A stretch of DNA of 64,000 nt from Bacillota bacterium (lineage in GTDB: Bacteria; Vulcanimicrobiota; JAJTBE01). Both the position numbers and the translations under genes were made by a program. Positions 1 through 8,222 of the stretch are shown one piece after another. Under the pieces are notes generated by a model. That model made no database searches. It saw nothing but the letters and a program-made list of their open reading frames with translations, and was not told where the DNA came from. The stretch covers positions 1-64,000 of the forward strand of contig JAJTBE010000164.1 in the NCBI GenBank assembly GCA_021287065.1. The letters are read 5' to 3'. Position 1 is the stretch's first letter, and every line of letters begins with the position of its first letter.

Positions 1-47
1 GAATTTGATCTTAATGTCAATAGCTATTTTCATTTTTTTTTATTTTG

Positions 48-76
48 TTGCTAAAAGCTTTTCAATCCATTATAAT
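48..76 (+). promoter_or_regulatory. sigma-70-type promoter of aspS
   Basis: A -35 hexamer TTGCTA (48-53) lies 17 bases before a perfect -10 TATAAT (71-76). Transcription would start near 83, giving a leader of about 30 bases that ends in the GGGAGG ribosome binding site (103-108) before the aspS ATG at 114. Seen in sequence; promoter use is inferred. Confidence 0.7.
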
Positions 77-113
77 AGCAGGAAATCAAAAGGCTACAAA
101 AAGGGAGGAAGAT

Positions 114-1892
114 ATGAAAACACAGTCATTTTCGAAACGCACAATGACCTGTGGAGATGCCAGAGCTGAGCATATAGGTTCGACTGTGGTTCTCAACGGT
201 TGGGTGCACAGAAGAAGAGATCTGGGCGGACTGATTTTTATCGATTTAAGAGACAGATACGGAATGACCCAGGTTGTCTTTAATCCTCAGGAAAAACCTG
301 AATTATTCGCTCAGGCGGAAAAACTCCGCAGTGAGTTTGTTATATCAGTTACGGGCCTTGTAAGGGAAAGACCCGAAGGCGCCCACAATGCCAATATCGC
401 CACCGGTGATGTTGAAGTGGCCGTAAATGAGCTTGAAATTCTCAATACCTGCAAAACCCCGCCTATTCAGGTGGCAGATAATTCCAGTGTTGATGAATCA
501 CTGAGACTGAAATTCCGTTTTCTGGATCTCAGAAGAAGCCGGATGCAGGAAAACCTTATTCTTCGCCACAAAATGGCAAAAGCCACGAGAGATTTTCTTG
601 ATAAAGAGGGATTTCTTGAAATAGAAACACCGATGCTCGTCAGTGCAACTCCTGAAGGTGCAAGGGATTTTCTGGTCCCCAGCAGACTTTCGCCGGGAAA
701 ATTCTATGCGCTGCCCCAGTCACCGCAGATTTTTAAACAGATTCTGATGGTCAGCGGTTTTGACAAATATTTCCAGATAGCAAGATGTTTCAGGGATGAA
801 GACCTCAGAGCCGACAGACAGCCTGAGTTCACTCAGATCGATATGGAAATGTCATTTGTTTCAAGAGATGATGTGCTTGGTGTAAGTGAAAGACTTATGC
901 AGTATGTTTTCAAAACAGTTATGAATATTGACATTCCTGTACCTTTCCATCGTATGTCCTGGGAAGAATCAATGAACCGTTTTGGCAATGATAAGCCTGA
1001 TACAAGATTTGGCATGGAAATTATTGATGTAACGGAACATGTAAAAAATACGGAATTCCAGGCTTTCAACGATGCCATCGGCTCCGGCGGAGCTGTGAGA
1101 GGTATTGTGCTTCCCGGATGTGCCGGCTACTCCCGTAAACAGCTTGACGAACTTACCGAGTTTGCTAAAAAAGCAGGAGCTAAGGGCATTCTTTCCGCAG
1201 CTCTCAAAGAAGACGGCGAATTCAAATCAGTTCTTTCAAAATATCTCAGCCCTGAACAGATTGCAGAGCTTAAAACCGCATTTGGCGCTAAAGACGGCGA
1301 TCTCCTTGCTATTATGGCAGGCGAAGCTATGTTTATTTCAGCCATTCTCGGAAAACTGAGACTTGAAATGGGCAAGAGACTTAATCTTATTGACAAAGGC
1401 AAGTTCAACTTCCTGTATGTTGTGGATTTCCCCATGTATAAATATAATGAAGAAGAAAAACGCCTTGAAACCGAACATCATCCTTTCACTTCACCGAAGC
1501 CTGAGGATATGCACCTTCTTGAAACAGAACCCCTGAAAGTCAAAGCTGATGCTTATGATATGGTTCTCAACGGAAACGAAGTCGCTTCCGGCAGTATCAG
1601 AATTCATTCAAGGGATCTTCAGAAGAGAGTGTTTAACGCCATCGGAATCAGTGATGAAGAGGCAGAGGAAAAATTCGGATTCCTTCTTAATACATTCGAA
1701 TACGGCGCTCCACCTCATGGCGGAATCGCTCCCGGACTCGACAGAATTGCAGCTATCGCCGCCGGCGAAGAGACTATCAGAGATGTTATAGCCTTCCCGA
1801 AAAACACAGGAGGCGACTGCTTAATGACAGGCGCCCCCATAGCTGTTGAATCTGATCAGTTGAAAATACTGAAGCTTAAAGTGGAGGGTTAA
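114..1892 (+). CDS. aspS: aspartyl-tRNA synthetase, bacterial type with GAD domain
   Basis: A class II synthetase that charges tRNA-Asp with aspartate in the cytosol. At 592 residues it has the usual length of bacterial AspRS. An N-terminal OB-fold anticodon domain (about 1-110) is followed by the class II core with motif 2 (FRDEDLRADRQPEFTQ), a GAD insertion (about 290-420) and motif 3 near the C-terminus (GLDRIAAIAAGEE). I chose ATG 114 because GGGAGG sits five bases upstream and the protein then begins MKTQSF; an upstream in-frame codon at 45 would add 23 residues with no family resemblance and lies in the promoter. It is transcribed alone. Its TAA overlaps the stop of the convergent Gly-rich gene by four bases. 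Whether it is Asp-specific or Asp/Asn relaxed cannot be told here. Confidence 0.97.
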   Translation: MKTQSFSKRTMTCGDARAEHIGSTVVLNGWVHRRRDLGGLIFIDLRDRYGMTQVVFNPQEKPELFAQAEKLRSEFVISVTGLVRERPEGAHNANIATGDVEVAVNELEILNTCKTPPIQVADNSSVDESLRLKFRFLDLRRSRMQENLILRHKMAKATRDFLDKEGFLEIETPMLVSATPEGARDFLVPSRLSPGKFYALPQSPQIFKQILMVSGFDKYFQIARCFRDEDLRADRQPEFTQIDMEMSFVSRDDVLGVSERLMQYVFKTVMNIDIPVPFHRMSWEESMNRFGNDKPDTRFGMEIIDVTEHVKNTEFQAFNDAIGSGGAVRGIVLPGCAGYSRKQLDELTEFAKKAGAKGILSAALKEDGEFKSVLSKYLSPEQIAELKTAFGAKDGDLLAIMAGEAMFISAILGKLRLEMGKRLNLIDKGKFNFLYVVDFPMYKYNEEEKRLETEHHPFTSPKPEDMHLLETEPLKVKADAYDMVLNGNEVASGSIRIHSRDLQKRVFNAIGISDEEAEEKFGFLLNTFEYGAPPHGGIAPGLDRIAAIAAGEETIRDVIAFPKNTGGDCLMTGAPIAVESDQLKILKLKVEG

Positions 1893-2266
1893 TTCCCTCC
1901 GCCATCTCCACCGGCTGCTCCTGCTCCGGCGCCGCCGCCTCCACCTGAGGCTGCTGCTGCGCCGGACGCATCGCCGCCACCCAGTGAAGCTGAAACGGAA
2001 CCGATAGCTCCGACTATTCCTGAAACGGATGTGCCGGAATCAGAGTGTCCTCCGGCAGCCTCGGCAGAAATGCTGCTGCTGTCGGAAAGGCTTGCCTGGA
2101 CCGCTCCGCTGTCGGAAGATCCTGATGAAGAAGAGCTGCTGCCTGCTGCTGCAGAATGTCCGGTGGCTGTTACGCCGCCGAACCCGCTGTTAGCTGCTGA
2201 CTGGCCGCTGATTGCAGAGTTGTTTCCAAAAATGGTAACACCCGGCTCAATTCTATTTGCTCCCAT
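1889..2266 (-). CDS. Gly/Ala/Ser-rich low-complexity protein
   Basis: A 125-residue protein of unknown function. The first 35 residues are mixed (MGANRIEPGVTIFGNN), then Ser, Gly and Ala dominate, with a run of six Ser, and the last 30 residues are almost only Gly and Ala with a terminal GGGN. There is no signal peptide or membrane segment. It is probably real because a strong GGAAGGAG binding site lies seven bases before the ATG, and an ATG with such a site is rare by chance. The opposite strand is also open here but has no ribosome site. Low complexity prevents family assignment; a structural, surface or coat-like role would be a guess. It converges on aspS with a four-base stop overlap. 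Confidence 0.6.
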   Translation of the reverse strand: MGANRIEPGVTIFGNNSAISGQSAANSGFGGVTATGHSAAAGSSSSSSGSSDSGAVQASLSDSSSISAEAAGGHSDSGTSVSGIVGAIGSVSASLGGGDASGAAAASGGGGGAGAGAAGGDGGGN

Positions 2267-2565
2267 TGTATTCTCCTTCCGGGGGACATTTGTTTAAGCA
2301 CGGTTTACTGTTGAAAGCAAACAAAGCCCCTACAGTTAATCTGTAATAATTTTAACATGAAGCCCATTTTCTTTCTATTGAGAGGATGTGAAGTATGTTA
2401 ATATATTGTTAACAGATTGTTAACGAAATTGTAAGGTTTGCACAAATAGCCTGTTATTGCCAACATCCGTTTATTTATTTATAATATAGAAACAGACATG
2501 CACAAGGATAATCAGACATCCTATATAAAAGATTAACGGATATAATTGAAATATCGGAGTTTTCT
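2267..2565. other. divergent intergenic region with promoter and direct repeats
   Basis: About 300 bases between two divergent genes. I see two direct repeats of TTGTTAAC, 11 bases apart (one helical turn), at 2406-2413 and 2417-2424, which could be an operator or an upstream element. They lie about 33 bases before the -35 of the rightward promoter. No RNA gene or ORF with a ribosome binding site is visible. Confidence 0.5.
2457..2485 (+). promoter_or_regulatory. sigma-70-type promoter of the CxxC small protein
   Basis: TTGCCA (2457-2462), a 17-base spacer and a perfect TATAAT (2480-2485). The start site would be near 2492, giving a leader of about 74 bases to the ATG at 2566. Seen in sequence; activity inferred. 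Confidence 0.65.
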
Positions 2566-2895
2566 ATGTTTAACCTATTTTCCAAGAGTAACAAGATCAA
2601 ATCCGAAGCTCACCGCAGAGCTGTTGGAATGTGGAAGACACTTACCATATACGGAATTAAGGAAAAGGGCAGAACCTGCCATTTCTGCAACAAAGATGTG
2701 CCTAAGATGCAGGGATACCTTTTTTCGAACCGCCATATAATGGACAACGAAAAATATATGGAACAGGAAATCAAAAAGCTGGAAAAAAGGGGATTGCCCC
2801 CTGCAGATGCTCAGGAAGTAGTCTGGCAGAAGCTTGAAACTATATATGACGACTGGCTCGTTTGTGAGGATTGCCTTAAAGAGCATTTTATCTAA
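2566..2895 (+). CDS. small zinc-binding hypothetical protein
   Basis: A 109-residue soluble protein I do not recognise. Two cysteine pairs, CHFC (about residue 40) and CEDC near the C-terminus (about residue 102), are arranged like a split zinc site flanking a charged helical segment. The middle (EQEIKKLEKRG) looks helical. The start at ATG 2566 is supported by CGGAG six bases upstream and by a consensus promoter further up. It is monocistronic; its TAA overlaps the TAG of the convergent endonuclease Q-like gene by four bases. The zinc site is inferred from cysteine spacing only. Confidence 0.75.
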   Translation: MFNLFSKSNKIKSEAHRRAVGMWKTLTIYGIKEKGRTCHFCNKDVPKMQGYLFSNRHIMDNEKYMEQEIKKLEKRGLPPADAQEVVWQKLETIYDDWLVCEDCLKEHFI

Positions 2896-4127
2896 AATCC
2901 GAAGGTCAGCTCCTCGTATCCGGATTCTTTATTCTCTTCTATTTTGCCATGTTTTCCTCCGCCACCCGCTGTTATATCAAGTTTTCCATTTCGTGCATCA
3001 ATCAGGTTGCGTGCAATATCCGGGGGTAGGGCGGCATGAATTTCTTTGTCGGTGGCAATGTTTAGAATCGCCATCTCAGACCCAAAACGCTGTAAAAGGT
3101 AGTTCATTATCCTATCTGAAAGCCCGGGGACAAATGCGAGAGGTATCTGATAATGATATGGGGGCCTGTGCTCCGGATGCACAGGTTCGTTAAAATCACC
3201 AATTTCCGTTATTCTGTCGAGAACTCCCGTTATCATATCCTTTTTACTTTTATTTTCATTTCCGCAATATTGACATTTAAAGACAGGTGGGGGAGCCTGC
3301 TGTACTTTTTCGCATTTGAGGCAGAACGAACGGTGGTACCTGCCGAGCCGGGGATCCATTCCCACATTTGCCAATATTTTTCTGTCTGCATTTCTGTGTA
3401 GTGCAAGGATAAATTCCCTGAAATTGGGCCTTTTCATCTGAATTATTGTATATTCCCTTGCTATTTTCGGAATGGAATGTGCGTCGGAATTTGAAAGAAA
3501 TGACAGATTCTTTAATTCATCAAGTCTGTCTGCTATTGATGTGTCAGCAGATAAACCCAATTCAACCGCCGGAATGTTTTCTGCATTGTCTCCGAAAACC
3601 TCAACCATCCTTCTTCCGGCATTTCCATATAGCGATTTGTGAGGGGTGAAGGCATGCGACGGTATAAGGACTCCTCCTGTGGCTTTTGTTACGCTCAATA
3701 GTTCTGATGCTGTAAGTGAGGCTCTCTGGGAGCTTAGTTCGATGTTTGTAATATACTGCCTCATCACCCGTGAAAATTCAGTGATGCTTTTTATATCGGG
3801 GAAATAGCTGATGTGATGGGATACTCCGCCGTTTTTTTCTGCTGTTTCAATTTCCGAGGCGGGTATGAAAGTGAGCCGATCCCTGTGAAGGAGGCCTCCA
3901 TCCTGAAGGGGATGAAGCTCTCCTTCACTGATCATCTTTTTTATATCTTTTAATACACCAGGGCTTGCGCAGTCAACTATGCTTATGAGATCCATACCTT
4001 TGCGGGTCAGTGATTCCCGGACAATGTTTTCGAATATCAGATTTTTCGAAGCGGTAATCTTTACCGGTTTACCTTCGGAAGTGGCTCCGATATGTATATG
4101 CATATCGCAAAAGTATTTTTTCAGCAT
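2892..4127 (-). CDS. PHP-domain protein, endonuclease Q-like
   Basis: A 411-residue PHP-family metal-dependent phosphoesterase with an internal zinc finger. The N-terminus carries the metal motif DMHIHIG (8-14), followed by FIPASEIET and SNSDAHSIP, all typical PHP ligands. A CLKC...CQYC zinc finger follows at about 269-287. This order matches the YqxK/endonuclease Q family, whose members cut DNA 5' of deaminated bases and abasic sites; the activity is inferred from family membership. The tail is Gly- and Lys-rich. The start MLKKYF leaves the PHP motif intact, although no good Shine-Dalgarno is visible. It lies 20 bases downstream of the 183-residue hypothetical gene and is probably co-transcribed with it. 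Confidence 0.85.
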   Translation of the reverse strand: MLKKYFCDMHIHIGATSEGKPVKITASKNLIFENIVRESLTRKGMDLISIVDCASPGVLKDIKKMISEGELHPLQDGGLLHRDRLTFIPASEIETAEKNGGVSHHISYFPDIKSITEFSRVMRQYITNIELSSQRASLTASELLSVTKATGGVLIPSHAFTPHKSLYGNAGRRMVEVFGDNAENIPAVELGLSADTSIADRLDELKNLSFLSNSDAHSIPKIAREYTIIQMKRPNFREFILALHRNADRKILANVGMDPRLGRYHRSFCLKCEKVQQAPPPVFKCQYCGNENKSKKDMITGVLDRITEIGDFNEPVHPEHRPPYHYQIPLAFVPGLSDRIMNYLLQRFGSEMAILNIATDKEIHAALPPDIARNLIDARNGKLDITAGGGGKHGKIEENKESGYEELTFGF

Positions 4128-4147
4128 ATGTTTTTAACGCTTTTCTG

Positions 4148-4699
4148 TCAGTCGCTGCTTCCGAGGCCCAGCAGATTTCTGAACTCTTCAAGAAATTCTT
4201 TTTCCTTCGGGCTTACTTTTTCGCCTGTTCCAAGAAAGCCTTCGCCTGAAGCATTTACAACCCTGTCGGCAATATCATAGATGAAGTAGAGGTATTCTCC
4301 CGCATCTTTTTTGCAGGCTTTTGTCTTGGTAATTTCAACAGCCCGCTTTATCAGCGGAAAAAATTCCTGTTTCACAGCTTCAAAGTTTTGCCCCTCGGTT
4401 TTGATCTTCTGATGGGCATCTTTCCGTTTTGCTTCAGAATCAAGATTCCAGAATGAAGCTTCAACAAGTTTGTTGCCTTTGAGCTGTTCGAGAGAATCCA
4501 CCATAACTCTGTCGAATTCTGCAAATTCCCTTGCAGCGGCAATTATTCCGCCGTCGGAAGCCGATGCAAGAAAATATGAATAAAAGGGCGCCAGAAATAT
4601 ATCCTGACGCTCTTCCTGAGTGTATTCTTCCAGTTTTTCGGTGTAAACAGTTTCTTCTGCAACAAGGTTTTGATTATTTTCGCCTGTAATAGCGTCCAT
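4148..4699 (-). CDS. hypothetical protein, helical, soluble
   Basis: A 183-residue acidic, helix-rich protein without signal peptide or membrane segment. Residues about 35-70 (DIFLAPFYSYFLASASDGG) are the most hydrophobic and vaguely recall TerB-like helical folds, but that resemblance is too weak for an assignment. The start is well supported by AAGGAGGGG about six bases before ATG. It lies between the secreted propeller gene (11 bases upstream) and the endonuclease Q-like gene (20 bases downstream), so the three are likely one operon. No function is proposed. Confidence 0.8.
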   Translation of the reverse strand: MDAITGENNQNLVAEETVYTEKLEEYTQEERQDIFLAPFYSYFLASASDGGIIAAAREFAEFDRVMVDSLEQLKGNKLVEASFWNLDSEAKRKDAHQKIKTEGQNFEAVKQEFFPLIKRAVEITKTKACKKDAGEYLYFIYDIADRVVNASGEGFLGTGEKVSPKEKEFLEEFRNLLGLGSSD

Positions 4700-4710
4700 A
4701 ATTCCCCTCC

Positions 4711-5868
4711 TTATTTTATAACGCCCCAGACCGGATTGCCCGCTTGTTTTCTGAGCTGTTCGTTCTTACCATCACCGGCGATCCATATCTCGGACTTTTT
4801 AACATCCCCGTGTTTCATTCTTACTTTTTCATAGACAAAGTATTTGCCATCGGGCGACCACTGAAGAGCGAGATTCTTTTCTTTCACTACTCTGTCGCCT
4901 CTGTCTCTGGTGAGTTTTACCACAGTGGCGTTGTCGCTTTCAAACAGATAAAGTTCGCCTTCGCCCATATCATTGGCTGGATTCTGGGGTACGAAGAATA
5001 TCAGTTTTGAAAGATCCTGATTGTATGTAACTACAAAAGCAGTCTTTTTGCCTTCCACCAGACCTTTCTGTTCGCCTTTCTGGGGATCGAACAGCATAAT
5101 GCCTGTTTCTTTTTCTTCCTGATTCTTGTTGTAATACATAATACCTGATTTGTTGTAGGCAAAAACTATGATTTCCTTGAAGGGAAGGTTGATGATCTGG
5201 CGCTGGCGGTGAACGAGATCAAAAGCATAAATTTTGTCAAACATAGTATAGAGAACTACGCTGTTTTCCTTATCCCATCCGAGAATTTCCTTGCGTCTTC
5301 CCTGAAATACGAACTGCTTTTTATCTGTTCCGATTTCTGCGGCATAAATCTGGCTTTCGTCAGATTTCATACCGGGTCTGTATGTTGTATATGCCCAGAA
5401 TTTGCCGTCGTCGGACAGAAACGGAGGTTCGTAAGCTTCAAGAATGTTAACTGCTTTGTTGTCGGATTCCTTAAACTGAAAATAGTCAAATATATCCTTG
5501 CCTTTGTTGATTCTGAAGACGAAGCCTTCCATACCCTGAATCCAGGAATAGAGATCCATCTCTTTGCCTTTTTCACCTTCATAAAGGAGCTTTTCCTGTT
5601 TGTCTGAGAGGTTTACGCTGTAAATTGCGTTATTCACAGGAAAAACAAACTGTTTGCCGTCTGGTGAAAGAAGTCCGTTTCCTGACGGACATTTCTCGGA
5701 GATTACTCTTTCTCCGGCTTTGTCAGGCTGAATAGTCCAGAGTTTTCCTTTGGACTCGTAAAAAATGTTTCCCGGTGCTTCCACAGCAAAGACCGGTGTT
5801 GAAAAAGCCAGAATAATGGCAGCAATGAATAAATACAAATATGGTACTCCCGCGGATCTTTTTGTCAT
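4711..5868 (-). CDS. secreted WD40/TolB-like beta-propeller protein
   Basis: A 385-residue exported protein. A signal peptide (1-28, ending STPVFA) is followed by repeated blade-like segments with the signature of PD40/TolB propellers, for example LLSPDGKQFVFP and LQWSPDGKYFVYE near the end. Such propellers bind partners or ligands in the periplasm; no catalytic residues are recognisable. Start: CGGAGGACCCT precedes the ATG. It is first in a probable operon with the 183-residue protein and the endonuclease Q-like gene. Not TolB itself: there is no TolB N-terminal domain and no tol/pal context. Confidence 0.85.
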   Translation of the reverse strand: MTKRSAGVPYLYLFIAAIILAFSTPVFAVEAPGNIFYESKGKLWTIQPDKAGERVISEKCPSGNGLLSPDGKQFVFPVNNAIYSVNLSDKQEKLLYEGEKGKEMDLYSWIQGMEGFVFRINKGKDIFDYFQFKESDNKAVNILEAYEPPFLSDDGKFWAYTTYRPGMKSDESQIYAAEIGTDKKQFVFQGRRKEILGWDKENSVVLYTMFDKIYAFDLVHRQRQIINLPFKEIIVFAYNKSGIMYYNKNQEEKETGIMLFDPQKGEQKGLVEGKKTAFVVTYNQDLSKLIFFVPQNPANDMGEGELYLFESDNATVVKLTRDRGDRVVKEKNLALQWSPDGKYFVYEKVRMKHGDVKKSEIWIAGDGKNEQLRKQAGNPVWGVIK

Positions 5869-5893
5869 AGGGTCCTCCGTTAGATATTGGTTG

Positions 5894-6397
5894 TTACCCT
5901 GTATATGCAGGGTTTGCTGTCAGATTTTCATTTTCGATGATATTTACATTCCATGGGCAAACAATCTTTTTACTGCTTTCATAGGCATACCAGTCGGGTT
6001 TAAAACCGTCGGGTTTCACAAATAACGAGCAGGTTTTTACTTCGCTTGCCTGTTTATCGAGAACTTCCTGTTTTGCCATTTGCAGTGTTTCACCTGATAT
6101 TGCGATTTCATCAACCACAAGTACTTTCTTTCCATAAACCGAATGTGATATAGGGACGAAGAGAATGGGTCTTGCATGCACAATCTTTTCGTCTTGCTTT
6201 CTGGAAAGCTTTATGGTATAAAAGTCTTTCTGAAACAGGGAGGCAATCACTGCTCCGGGTAAGACACCGGCTTTTACAATGCCCACTATCATATCGGGCT
6301 TGAAATCTTTGCAGATTTTAAGAGCCAGATCGTTGCAGAGATCGCCGAACATCTGCCATGAAATTGTTTCATTTAATACAGGGTTCAAATTATCCAT
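5894..6397 (-). CDS. phosphoribosyltransferase family protein
   Basis: A type I phosphoribosyltransferase of 167 residues. The PRPP-binding loop is VLVVDEIAISGETL (about 105-118), and an upstream GIVKAGVLPGAVIA segment matches the PPi loop region of purine transferases. Family members convert a purine base and PRPP to a nucleotide; the substrate cannot be set from sequence, with guanine or xanthine most likely by resemblance to Gpt/Hpt-type enzymes. I prefer the ATG at 6397 (MDNLNPVLNE) because AAAGG lies upstream and family similarity begins soon after; an ATG at 6427 would add ten residues. It is divergent from the membrane protein at 6510. Confidence 0.82.
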   Translation of the reverse strand: MDNLNPVLNETISWQMFGDLCNDLALKICKDFKPDMIVGIVKAGVLPGAVIASLFQKDFYTIKLSRKQDEKIVHARPILFVPISHSVYGKKVLVVDEIAISGETLQMAKQEVLDKQASEVKTCSLFVKPDGFKPDWYAYESSKKIVCPWNVNIIENENLTANPAYTG

Positions 6398-6509
6398 TTT
6401 TATTCCAGCCTTTCTGATTATCGGCATTCTTTTCTTCAGAGGGAATTCATTTCCTTTAGAGGGTTTTAATCAACAAAGAAGAAAACTGCCCAAAAGGAGA
6501 TTTTTTTAG

Positions 6510-7025
6510 ATGGCTTCAACCAACAGAACAATGATGACCATAGATGAAGATGAAAAGAAACTGCGTGAAGAGTATATTAATCTGCTCGGTCATATTGCTG
6601 CAGTAAGTTTTATCACCGTTATCATTTTTACCATTTCATACATACTTCTGCCCGAAGGTATTCAGGATTTTGAAGGAATCAGGCTCAAAATTCCGTTTAT
6701 CTCGTGGATCAATTTTATGCTGCTGATAGTTGTCAGTTCAATTTCGAACTGGTTTACATACTTTTTTCTCGTGGCTGTGGGGGTTCTCTCAATAGTTGCC
6801 GCCAACAGGCTTGAAGATCAGATCCTGATAGTGGAAAAGAAACCTGCTCCTGCAAAAAAATCAACAGACGGAATCGAAGTAGTAGCAAAGGATGTTCAGC
6901 CTGCAAAGGGCAGAGAAACCGCAGGTAAAACAACAAAGAACATCTTCTCGGATTTGTCCGATGATGAAATCGTTAAACAGGAAGAAAAGAAACCGGAAAG
7001 CCCCAGGGTGGGGGATATAAAATAG
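6510..7025 (+). CDS. two-helix membrane protein of unknown function
   Basis: A 171-residue inner-membrane protein. Two hydrophobic stretches (about 27-47 and 67-97) are joined by a short loop; the C-terminal 70 residues are Lys/Glu/Pro-rich and likely cytoplasmic. AAGGAGA lies nine bases before the ATG. I recognise no family. It is divergent from the phosphoribosyltransferase and directly abuts the convergent protease gene (its stop ends one base before the other's). Confidence 0.8.
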   Translation: MASTNRTMMTIDEDEKKLREEYINLLGHIAAVSFITVIIFTISYILLPEGIQDFEGIRLKIPFISWINFMLLIVVSSISNWFTYFFLVAVGVLSIVAANRLEDQILIVEKKPAPAKKSTDGIEVVAKDVQPAKGRETAGKTTKNIFSDLSDDEIVKQEEKKPESPRVGDIK

Positions 7026-7631
7026 TTAATTTCCGGGGGGAATGTCCCGCATATTTTTAACAACCTGAAGAACATTCTTTTCGCCGTATTTGTCTTCTAT
7101 TTTCTGCATATATCTGTAACCGACACCATAAATCGGATCTCCGAAATTCTGGTTTATCTGGTTTACCATATAATATGCTCCATCCCAGTAGAGGACTTTC
7201 ATTTCCACCCATACCGCCAGACCTTCGGACAACACAAGGGACTGATCCGGAGGGCAGTTTTCGAGCTGCCAGCTATGGGTCATTTCGTGGCACATTGTAC
7301 CGTAGAAATCGTCCCTGCCCACATTTGTCATCATATAAATGACATGTCTGCCGTTTTTGAATGTGTGAAGCCCTGTTACATTGCCCCTGTAAGGACTGTC
7401 CTTAACCATTGCATCCAGTTCTTTTCCACTGACCAGTTTGATTTCCATAGGAAGCTGAAAATGCATATTCAGTCTTGAGGAAAGTGTGTTTTTTGCTTTC
7501 TCGAAGACTTTGTTGGCAGCATCTTCGCTGTTGATAATTGTGGGGATGTTTTCACCTGCTGCTGCCGGTCTGCAAAAAAGAAGCATTGCTGACGCCATCA
7601 GCAAAAAATAAATCTGTAATGTCCGCCGCAT
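7026..7631 (-). CDS. secreted zinc metalloprotease, DA1-like HExxH
   Basis: A 201-residue exported protein with a signal peptide (1-25, ending PAAA). The zinc motif CHEMTHSWQLE (about 115-125) is followed by LSEGLAVWVE, the Glu-Gly third-ligand pattern of the DA1-like/gluzincin group. It presumably cleaves protein or peptide in the periplasm; the substrate is unknown. It lies ten bases downstream of bcp on the same strand, probably in one transcript. Convergent with 6510-7025 with no spacer. Confidence 0.8.
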   Translation of the reverse strand: MRRTLQIYFLLMASAMLLFCRPAAAGENIPTIINSEDAANKVFEKAKNTLSSRLNMHFQLPMEIKLVSGKELDAMVKDSPYRGNVTGLHTFKNGRHVIYMMTNVGRDDFYGTMCHEMTHSWQLENCPPDQSLVLSEGLAVWVEMKVLYWDGAYYMVNQINQNFGDPIYGVGYRYMQKIEDKYGEKNVLQVVKNMRDIPPGN

Positions 7632-7640
7632 AACTAATCC

Positions 7641-8120
7641 CTAACCTTTAAGTGATGTCAATTTTTCTTTAACCTGATCTACATGACCGTTTACTTTTAC
7701 TTTATACCATACTTCCGCTATTTTTCCCTCCGGATCAATTAAAAAAGTGCTTCTTATTACGCCTTCGTATTCTTTGCCGTACATTTTCTTAACGCCCCAT
7801 GCTCCGTAAAGCTGGCAGACTTTATGTTCCGTATCGCTGAGCAGGGTCAGTTTAAGATCCTGTTTTGTTATAAAACCTCTGTGGCTTTTGCAGCTATCCG
7901 GGCTTATTCCGATTATGTCTGCGTCAAGTTCTCTGAAACCGGGGAGCTGGGATGTGAAATCCCTGGCTTCAAGAGTGCAGCCGCTGGTGTTGTCTTTGGG
8001 GTAAAAATAGAGGACAACCCATTTGCCTTTCATACTGCTCAGGGCAACTTCCTGTTCATCCTGATTGGGAAGGGTGAACTCCGGTGCTTCCTGTCCGGGA
8101 GTTAGTTTTACCGTTTCCAT
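7641..8120 (-). CDS. bcp: thiol peroxidase, Bcp/PrxQ family peroxiredoxin
   Basis: Reduces H2O2 and organic hydroperoxides with thioredoxin. The 159-residue protein has the family motif YFYPKDNTSGCTLEARDF with peroxidatic Cys48. The usual PrxQ resolving Cys five residues later is Arg here (ARDF instead of ACDF); Cys77 in SPDSCKSH is the likely alternative resolving residue, as in the PrxQ subgroup that uses helix alpha3. GGAGG lies seven bases before the ATG. It suggests oxygen tolerance in an otherwise anaerobe-like gene set. Confidence 0.93.
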   Translation of the reverse strand: METVKLTPGQEAPEFTLPNQDEQEVALSSMKGKWVVLYFYPKDNTSGCTLEARDFTSQLPGFRELDADIIGISPDSCKSHRGFITKQDLKLTLLSDTEHKVCQLYGAWGVKKMYGKEYEGVIRSTFLIDPEGKIAEVWYKVKVNGHVDQVKEKLTSLKG

Positions 8121-8222
8121 TTGTTGAACCTCCGTGTATGTTTAGTTTTATTTTTAATATAAACATGTTTTTTATCCAGAAGTTTCCTGATCAGGGTGGG
8201 ATGCATACTTTTCCGTAAATAA

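Noticed and set aside
1-113. A longer aspS start at 45
   Set aside because: It would add 23 residues unlike the family and place the -10 promoter inside the gene; GGGAGG supports 114.
1883-1900. Terminator at the aspS end (GGAGGG TTAATT CCCTCC)
   Set aside because: A six-base stem with no T-run after it, lying inside the Gly-rich gene's coding end. Probably chance.
2031-2297. An 88-codon plus-strand frame opposite the Gly-rich gene
   Set aside because: It starts without a ribosome site and is the complementary reading of a low-complexity, GC-rich gene whose own start has GGAAGGAG.
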